From Nemertoderma westbladi (Eukaryota; Xenacoelomorpha; Nemertodermatida; Nemertodermatidae): a DNA stretch of 64,000 nucleotides. The stretch lies in NCBI GenBank assembly GCA_032718475.1, contig JAUCBJ010004124.1:62001-126000 (forward strand). Direction: 5' to 3'. The notes beneath the pieces were generated by a model. The model was not told the origin of the DNA. It saw only the letters and a program-made list of their open reading frames with translations, and searched no databases. Below, piece after piece: positions 57,641 through 64,000 of this stretch. How positions within the stretch are numbered: position 1 is the stretch's first letter; the number at the start of each line of letters is the position of its first letter. A program made the position numbers and the translations under genes.

Positions 57641-59618
57641 TCATAGTAGAAGTTCAAAACCGCTATGAAGCACTTCAGTCAATGGATGAAGACCAGTCCA
57701 CCGATTCAATATACCAGAATATAATAAAAGCCCACAAGGAATCAGCTAAGAGGCATATCCCCCAGAAACCCAAACGAAAACAGTATGTGCCATGGCAAAA
57801 CTCTGAGGTTACTTGTAAGAGAGAAGATCTTAAGATAGCCTACAAAGTAAAGACCGAACAACCAACAACCGAAAACATTAACAAGGTTGAGAAAGCTAAG
57901 GATGATCTTAAATTGGCCTACAACATCAGCCAGGAAAAGTACATACAGGATAAAATTGAAGCAATTACAACTGCTCACATACAGCAACAATCAAGACTTA
58001 CCTGGCAAACTGTAAATGAGGTATCTGGTCGGAAAAGTTGTGCAAAGGGGCGCCTCAAAGCTGATAGTCCTGAAGAACGTGTTGGGAAGTGGAAAAATCA
58101 CTTCAGCAACTTGCTTGGGCAGCCACCAAACATCGAGGTCAGCCCTACAAGGAAAATATATGACAAGACACTACCTATAGAGACAGGGGACTTCACACCT
58201 GCCGAACTCCAAAGAAGCATTAAAAGCATGTCCAATAATAAAGCGAGTGGATTAGATGAAATTCCAGCGGAGGTATGGAAAACAGGAGTGCTAAACAGAC
58301 CATTATTGAATGTTTGCAACCGGATGTTAAAAGGGGAAAAGCCTCCACCAATTTGGACTAAAGGTCAACTAAAGCCTCTCCCCAAGAAAGGAGACCTCGG
58401 TATACCAACAAACTATCGTGGGATCTGTCTGCTTGTGGTAGCTGTACCAAGTAGATCAAAAATAGCTCAGATACTTGCACTACGGAAACTGATTGAAGGA
58501 ATTAAGTCCAAGAATCTCCCCGCAGTCATGACTTTTGTGGACTTCAAGAAGGCATTCGACTCCATCCATAGAGGTAAAATGCTTGAAATCCTAAGAGCTT
58601 ATGGAATACCAGAAGTAATCGTTGCTGGCATTGGATTGTTATATTGTGACACAGAAGCACAGGTACTCTCACCAGATGGTGAAACTGAGTTTTTCTCAAT
58701 CCTGGCTGGCGTACTGCAAGGTGACACATTAGCACCATTACTATTTGTAATTGTGCTGGATTACGCAATGAGGACGGCCACAAAGGGTTCAGATCTGGGA
58801 TTCACACTTCAAGAACGCAGACGTAGTAGATATCCGGCAACTAGTCACAGGCACCGACTTCGCGGATGACATCGCCCTGCTCTCTAATACGCTAGGAGAT
58901 GCACAGCTTCTACTGAATAAAGTGGAGAGGGCTGCTAAGGAGGTTGGATTGCATATAATTGCTACCAAGACCGAATTCATGACTTTTAATGTTGATGGAA
59001 ACTTGACAACCATTGATAATAATCAACTAAGGAAGGTTGACGACTTCCAGTACCTATGATCATGGATAGAGAGTAGCAAAAAGGACATAGAAGTTAGGAA
59101 AGCAAAGGCTTGGGTGGCTCTATCAGGGATGGATACCATCTGGAAATCAGATCTCCCCAGGCACCTGAAGACTAAGTTCTTTCGAGCCACAGTGGAAAGT
59201 GTATTTTTATACGGGGGCGAGACCTGGACACTGACTAACTCACTTGAACAACGAATTGATGGTTGCTACACAAGACTACTACGGGCAGCCCTAAACATCA
59301 ACTGGAGACAACACATGACAAATGCCGAGCTTAATGGTACAATACCACCTGTATCAACCACCCTCCGTGAACGCAGATTAAGATTCAGTGGGCACTGCTG
59401 GCGATGTAAAGACGAGGTCATACCAGATCTACTTTTCTGGCAACCAACTCATGGAAAGCGTAGTCGTGGACGACCGGCCATAACATATATAGATCAAATT
59501 GAAAGGGATAGTGAACTTGGGAGAAACGAAATTGCGACAACTATGGAGAATAGGGAAGCCTGGAAGGATCTCATTTCCACTGTCCGAGTTCGCTCGACTT
59601 AGTAGTAGTAGTAGTAGT
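57641..59618 (+). mobile_element. LINE 3: 5'-truncated copy of the LINE 2 family
   Basis: Closely similar to LINE 2 from about 47,315 onward and ending in (tag)6-7. The 12-base target duplication on both sides marks a clean, 5'-truncated insertion. Located in the intron between exons 3 and 4, antisense to the gene. Confidence 0.9.
57682..59602 (+). pseudogene. LINE 3 ORF fragment: reverse transcriptase (broken)
   Basis: The endonuclease is missing by truncation. Relative to LINE 2, about 108 bases are deleted at 58,445, removing part of the RT fingers. A two-base loss near 58,842 shifts the frame before FADD, and a TGA lies near 59,057. The GVLQGDTLA loop has the usual Gly, unlike LINE 2, so LINE 3 was not copied from LINE 2 as it stands. 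Confidence 0.85.
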
Positions 59619-59729
59619 ATTTTAAAAAGTATTTAATTTTATTAGCATACGTGCGGTTTTAAACCTTTTAATCTGAATATTAAAAGCCAGTTTGTCTGGC
59701 GGTGCGCACTGTTTGTGCAAGACTACTAC

Positions 59730-60034
59730 AGTGCAGTTCCAGACAGAGTACGTAACGTTTATGATACCAACCAATGCAGTTCCAGACCGAATAAGGTTTA
59801 TGATACCAACCAAAATGCAGTTCCAGACCGAATAACGTTTATGATACCAACCAATGCAGTTCCAGACCGAATAAGGTTTATGATACCAACCAAGGCAGTA
59901 CCAGACGGAATAAGGTTTTTGATACCAACCAAAATGCAGTTCCAGGCAGAGTGAGGTTTATTATACCAACCAGTGCAGTTCCAGACAGAGTGAGGTTTAT
60001 TATACCAACCAGTGCAGTTCCAGACAGAGTTGGT
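59730..60034. repeat. 39-base tandem repeat array
   Basis: About eight units of 39-41 bases (tgcagttccagaccgaataa, then a ggtttatgataccaacc part). It abuts exon 3. On the minus strand the exon 3 frame continues into it, each early unit reading SGTALVGIINL. Isolated units recur at 56,840-56,940. Confidence 0.88.
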
Positions 60035-60240
60035 TTTAAAATAGAACTTCTCTTGTCACAACGCAATGATCGCCTTCTAATCCTTTTGGCGTTAATCGTT
60101 ACGGTCTGTCTATTTTCCTTTTCCTGTTCTTTTTCCAGTAGAAACCGTTTTAAGTTCGCATTGTAAGATTCATTTTTTACTCGTTTCCCAATTTGATCTG
60201 AACTGAAATTCGTCCGGGGTATATCTCCATAGCTTTTAGC
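60035..60240 (-). CDS. Host split gene, exon 3 (3' end uncertain)
   Basis: Minus strand, acceptor cattgcag at 60,241, phase 0. The first 20 codons (AKSYGDIPRTNFSSDQIGKR) can end at a donor-like cga|gtaaaa at 60,180, giving a phase-0 exon of 60 bases. The frame nevertheless stays open for another 48 codons of very plausible sequence, Lys/Arg/Glu-rich and ending KRSSILKP, up to the tandem repeat. The true donor is unclear. The SILK sequence in KRSSILKP resembles a PP1-docking motif, weak evidence alone. Its SYGDIP echoes the SMGDIA motifs of exons 2 and 4. Confidence 0.6.
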
Positions 60241-60853
60241 CTGCAATGATAATATTATTCGTGGAAATTAATCCTTATTGCCAATGGCCCGAAGGGACAA
60301 TGAAGATTTCCGAAATTCCACAAAATTTACTAAACTTGAGCCTCATGACTTGCGTTCAATTATAGCTTTAATGGGATGAAACTCTTGTAACATGACAGAC
60401 ACATGAGTGCTTCAAATATAAAAAACGCTGGAGGCTTCCAGATATTATCCAGGTTATGTTTGTAACTTACTTCAACTTCAAATCGATTGTTTTCAAATAC
60501 ACTGTATTTTGCATAAATTTCAAAATTTGCGAATGCGCAGTATTGGATTTGTTATTTGATTTGATTTTTGTTTTAGAATGTTGGGAATCTGACTCTGAGT
60601 TCTAAAAAGTAACCGACATAATTTGGAAATATAGTTTAGAATAAAGTAATGGTGACTTTTTACGAAAAATCTAGAGTTTTCATTCAGAAATTTCAAATTT
60701 GAAGCCCAAATTTAAAATTTGTCAATTTGAATCCGAATACTGCGATCGCATTAATTACGTTAATTTATGCAGAATCAAACCATTTAACTTAATTAATATG
60801 GATTTTTTATAAAATAACTGTTATTGCAATAGATTGAGAGTAATGATATTTAC
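60241..60853. other. Intron between exons 2 and 3
   Basis: 613 bases, AT-rich; no feature recognised. Confidence 0.6.
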
Positions 60854-61102
60854 CGGTTTTATTACATCATCATCAGGGATGGCTATATCTCCCATTGATG
60901 CTCGCGACCCGAGGGATTGACTGTCATTCTTGCACTGGCTTCCTGGTCTCGATGACTCTGAAATGGCCTTTAAAGTCCCTTGTGAAAACTCCCTTTCATC
61001 AGAAACACCCACGTCTACGGAGAGAGCTGATAGGTCAAGCTGGGCTGAACTTTTTCGTGGTAGAATGTCTCCAACCGGTTCATTATCGTCTTGTGGCCTA
61101 TT
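60854..61102 (-). CDS. Host split gene, exon 2
   Basis: Minus strand, acceptor attctcacag with a good pyrimidine tract and donor ccg|gtaaat. Exactly 83 codons, phase 0 on both sides. Contains ILPRKSSAQLDLSALS and SRASMGDIAIPDDD, the same two motifs in the same order as exon 4, so it is a duplicated module. The segment between them is acidic, then Ser-rich, and probably disordered. Confidence 0.8.
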
Positions 61103-62184
61103 CTGTGAGAATTGGGAAAAAATAACATAATAACATAATAAAATAGCACTGAAAATCTCCTGGGCATTAATTACTATAACCTGTTGCCATAATTTTTGAT
61201 TGATTTGGTTCATTGGTTAAAGTATTATTTTTGCTGATATTATACAGTATTACCCATAATACAGTATATTGTATTATAAAAGTTGAATAATATTTAACGA
61301 ATAATATCAGCACAAAGAATACCATAAAATATCAATAAAAATAATGGGTAACAGCAACAGATCATACTGTAGTAATGCGTACTGACCAAATCCTACTGCC
61401 GTTGTTGAAAAGATGCTGAAAGTGGTTACTTAGCAGACAGAGTGTATGGGTGATAGAAAAGAAGATAAAATATTGAGGGTCTATAGCTGGTTATATTATA
61501 TCAATTAAAGATTCAATAGTAAATGTTTTCGACCTACTGGTCTGCATCAGACTATGCACTGGCAACTATCAGGAAAAGGTGAGAGTCTACTGTATATAGA
61601 TAAGAGTTTTAATGTGGAATACCTGATAGGTGAATCCCAGAAAAGTTAACGTGTATAATATATATAATGTATGGTAATTGTGATGGGTAAATTACACAGA
61701 GTTAGTTATAAGCTGTCAATCTAAAGTACAAATATAAGGAAAAGCTGGGTTCAGCTTTCCTTATACAGTATTCGTACTTTAGATTGACAGCTTATAACTA
61801 ACTCTGTGTAATTTACCCATCACGATTACCATACATTATATACACGTTACCAAGGTACCAGGTTCGAGGCCCAATAGGGTCTGTTGATATTTTTCCTTAT
61901 GTAGCCTACTATTAAATTATATTTAATACACCGTCACTATACCCCACAATAATTAATTTATAATTATTAATAATATTAATTGATATCTGTTTTTGAGTCT
62001 ATATGTGCATTTTGCGGTTATGTAGAAAGCAATTGTATTTTTTTTTTGTTTATTTGGTATATTTGGTTGTTTATTTGGTTATTTTTTCATTGTTTGTGCT
62101 ATTTTACGTAGGGCCTACAACTCTGTACTTATATATTTTTTTGTATAATGTACGATATGAATTAAATAAATTGTCTAAACTCAC
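61103..62184. other. Intron 1 with a large palindrome
   Basis: 1.08 kb between exons 1 and 2. Holds the palindrome at 61,648-61,852. A ggttcgaggcc sequence at about 61,861 resembles a pol III B box, but no matching A box or cloverleaf is present. Confidence 0.55.
61648..61852. repeat. Inverted repeat with about 85-95-base arms
   Basis: The arms run from taacgtgtata...ataatgtatggta to taccatacattatatacacgtta, with only a few mismatches and a seven-base offset near the left end. The centre is the small loop around ctgggttcag. No open frame inside. Likely a foldback or MITE-type element, or a source of long hairpin RNA. Confidence 0.8.
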
Positions 62185-62301
62185 CAAAGTGGTTCCGGAA
62201 CGCGTTCTTATCGGCACATCATCCTGTCTGGGCCCCCGAAGGGACATTCGACGGCTACCAAATGTTTTCTTTTTATTTCTTTCGCCAGTTCGAGTTGTCA
62301 T
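62185..62301 (-). CDS. Host split gene, exon 1 with start codon
   Basis: ATG at 62,301 (minus strand) in the favourable context aaaaatgaca; 39 codons, ending at a perfect donor ttg|gtgagt in phase 0, as exon 2 requires. Encodes a strongly basic N-terminus (MTTRTGERNKKKTFGSRRMS). SRRMSLRGPRQDDVP resembles the SRASMGDIAIPDDD motif of exon 2 and may be a further copy of that module. Exons 1 to 8 chain in compatible phases, which supports a single gene over about 22.7 kb. Function unknown. Confidence 0.7.
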
Positions 62302-62556
62302 TTTTACTTCTTTATGATGGCAACTTTATAGCGTAATAGACAAGAGAAACACCTCATCCAGTATTAAAAATGTCAGCACCATTTCTATATTATACGTACT
62401 GTAATTAGTTCCAAATTATATTGTAATGATACTCAAAGTTTTCAAATAATTTGTTATCATTCATGGCGGAGTTAGCAGGTCCAATGCAGATAACATACCT
62501 AACTTGATTGTTCTTTGGCTTTGGCAAGCATTCCATTCTATACCTCCCCCACATAT

Positions 62557-62816
62557 AAAAAATAACTTTTATATGTGTGTGTAAACTGTAGTAAGCACAC
62601 TATTACTTAAACATAAATTAAAATTAAAATTCCTACTGTAAAATACTTCTGATCATTTACCGACAATTAAAATTTCTTAATTATCGGGATAATTAAGAAA
62701 TTTTAATTGTCGGTAAATGATCAGAAGTATTTTACAGTAGGAATTTTAATTTTAATTTATGTTTAAGTAATAGTGTGCTTACTACAGTTTACACACACAT
62801 ATAAAAGTTATTTTTT
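62557..62816. repeat. Perfect palindrome, 129-base arms, 2-base centre
   Basis: Read base by base, 62,557-62,685 is the exact reverse complement of 62,688-62,816; only gg at 62,686-62,687 separates the arms. Ends are aaaaaataac and gttatttttt. No open frame, no target duplication recognised. Perfect arms imply a very recent origin, active homogenisation or an assembly artefact. Confidence 0.93.
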
Positions 62817-63051
62817 AGTTATTTTTAGTCATTTACTTATTCGTAAATTTTCTGTGTACCCGGTATCATTATCCGGTATCGTAACCCGGTATGTACCCGG
62901 TATCATTATTTTTGGTTTCATCTGACCAGTGAGGTGAATCTGAGACGCATAGGAAGCAGAATCAGTGGAAGGAGAAAGAGCGGGCTAAGTTACGCGGTGG
63001 ATACATTTGTTTCTGGTTCTTTCATAATAACCAGCATTTTCAATTTAGTAT

Positions 63052-63759
63052 TTTCTAGAACATGTTAGCTATTGATTAAAATAAGAATATATGTTTTAGA
63101 AAAAATATCTTTTGTCCTTTCACAATTTTCATACCATATAATTTTGCAATTTTTTAAAAAATTGGCTATATCCGTATTTAAAGAAATTAATATTTTTGAA
63201 TAAATATTATTTGTTCTAGAGTAGTTTTATTTTATTTGTTGTCTTTTAATTGCATAGGTTCGTTAGGTTGTCCATTATTCTATATTTGTCATTCGGATGA
63301 TTAATGGTGACAACAATAACCTGGTGTTCTAGATCTTTCAGATAGGGGTGGGGGGGGGGGGGGAACTTCCGACGCAATCAAAATTCATCCCTCTCCAGGG
63401 CAAAATCGACGCAAATAACAGCTGATTACTCTCAAAAATAAAACTGTAACCTGTTGTAATGAACTAACGGTAATGATTTATCTACTACAAGGAGAAAATG
63501 AAGACCAGGCGGAACTTTATGAATGAATAACTGTACTATTATTATAATACACATCTGCAAAAGTTATAATACAGTTGGGCCTAATAAATCTATATAACTT
63601 CACTGCTGCTATTTAATCGGCTAGAGTTCCGTATAGAACTGCATTTATAAAACATATGTCATTGTTACTATGGCAACGTTAAAGAGTTCTAGAACAATAG
63701 ACAAGTAATATATACTATTCTAGAACATAAATAAAATAAAAAATATTATGTTCTAGAAC
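63052..63759. repeat. Second group of TTCTAGAAC motifs
   Basis: Copies at 63,052, 63,686, 63,717 and 63,750, with a near match at about 63,212 (gttctagag). The motif is the same palindrome as at 54,943-55,171. Confidence 0.75.
63350..63363. repeat. Poly-G run, 14 bases
   Basis: Follows aggggt; shortest of the six long G or C tracts. Confidence 0.9.
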
Positions 63760-64000
63760 ATATAGCTATTTTTTTTTAATTTGAAATAGCTAGTAAAAAA
63801 AAATTTTTTTTGAGATTTTAAAATAGCAATTTTCCATAACGTATCTGACGTCTCTACAAGTATTCGGTAAGTTTTTCAGATAATTTATCTTGATAGGCAT
63901 TGCACTCCTTGCACCATGCTCTTGCGTCATAAATTTTTCTAATTTTTAGCCTAAACTTTCTTTTAATCGCTTTGAGTTGACCTTTGTTCATTTCGCAACC

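Larger units (their letters stand above)
62302..64000. other. Upstream region of the split gene, no gene seen
   Basis: Expected to contain the 5' UTR and promoter; I see no clear TATA box or initiator. It holds the perfect palindrome at 62,557-62,816, repeats of acccggta(t) near 62,857-62,900, a G-run at 63,350-63,363 and a second set of TTCTAGAAC motifs. Confidence 0.45.

Noticed and set aside
61850-61890. tRNA-derived SINE (ggttcgaggcc resembles a pol III B box)
   Set aside because: No A box at the right distance and no cloverleaf or SINE tail; chance match.

Overview
The window is eukaryotic, most likely from an invertebrate animal; I cannot name the species. It is AT-rich, has a multi-exon gene with GT-AG introns in compatible phases, and is dominated by BEL/Pao-type LTR retrotransposons and EEP-endonuclease LINEs. 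Nothing looks bacterial. Gene content falls into two blocks.

Block 1 (about 1,455-35,813) is a nest of one unusually large BEL/Pao family. A 3' remnant of an old copy (Z: end of ORF2, then LTR A, 1,455-3,569) lies 27 bases from a second copy (X, 3,597-35,808). X is bounded by near-identical LTRs (B and D) and by a 5-base target duplication, ATTTG. A third copy (Y, 9,813-24,658) sits inside the pol of X and has lost its 5' LTR. Each copy is, or was, built as LTR - long leader - Gag-Pol of about 2,670 codons - 1.6-1.7 kb conserved non-coding spacer - ORF2 of roughly 1,400 codons - polypurine tract - LTR. Gag-Pol carries a roughly 750-residue N-terminal extension, a DUF1759-like region, zinc knuckles, aspartic protease, reverse transcriptase, RNase H, integrase and a DUF5641-like tail. 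ORF2 lies where an envelope gene would be, but it has zinc-knuckle clusters, a coiled coil and a basic tail instead of membrane segments. I do not recognise it; it is the best candidate for something undescribed. All copies are broken by stops, frameshifts, deletions and insertions.

Block 2 (35,861-64,000) is host DNA, all on the minus strand. A HECT-type ubiquitin-ligase ORF (35,861-37,354) ends 47 bases from the boundary of X. Upstream of it (higher coordinates) is a split gene with its start codon at 62,301 and eight supported exons down to 39,608, encoding a Ser/Lys/Arg-rich, probably disordered protein with repeated exon modules. Its introns are filled with retroelements: an RTE-like LINE (about 40,110-43,880, minus), a second LINE lineage (46,218-49,355 and 57,641-59,618, plus) and a GC-rich reverse transcriptase with a zinc finger and a nuclease-like C-terminus (50,246-52,906, plus). 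The introns also hold an inverted-repeat element, a 39-base tandem array, clusters of GTTCTAGAAC and two large palindromes, one with perfect 129-base arms (62,557-62,816).

All calls come from reading the sequence; no database search was run, so family names rest on recognised motifs.
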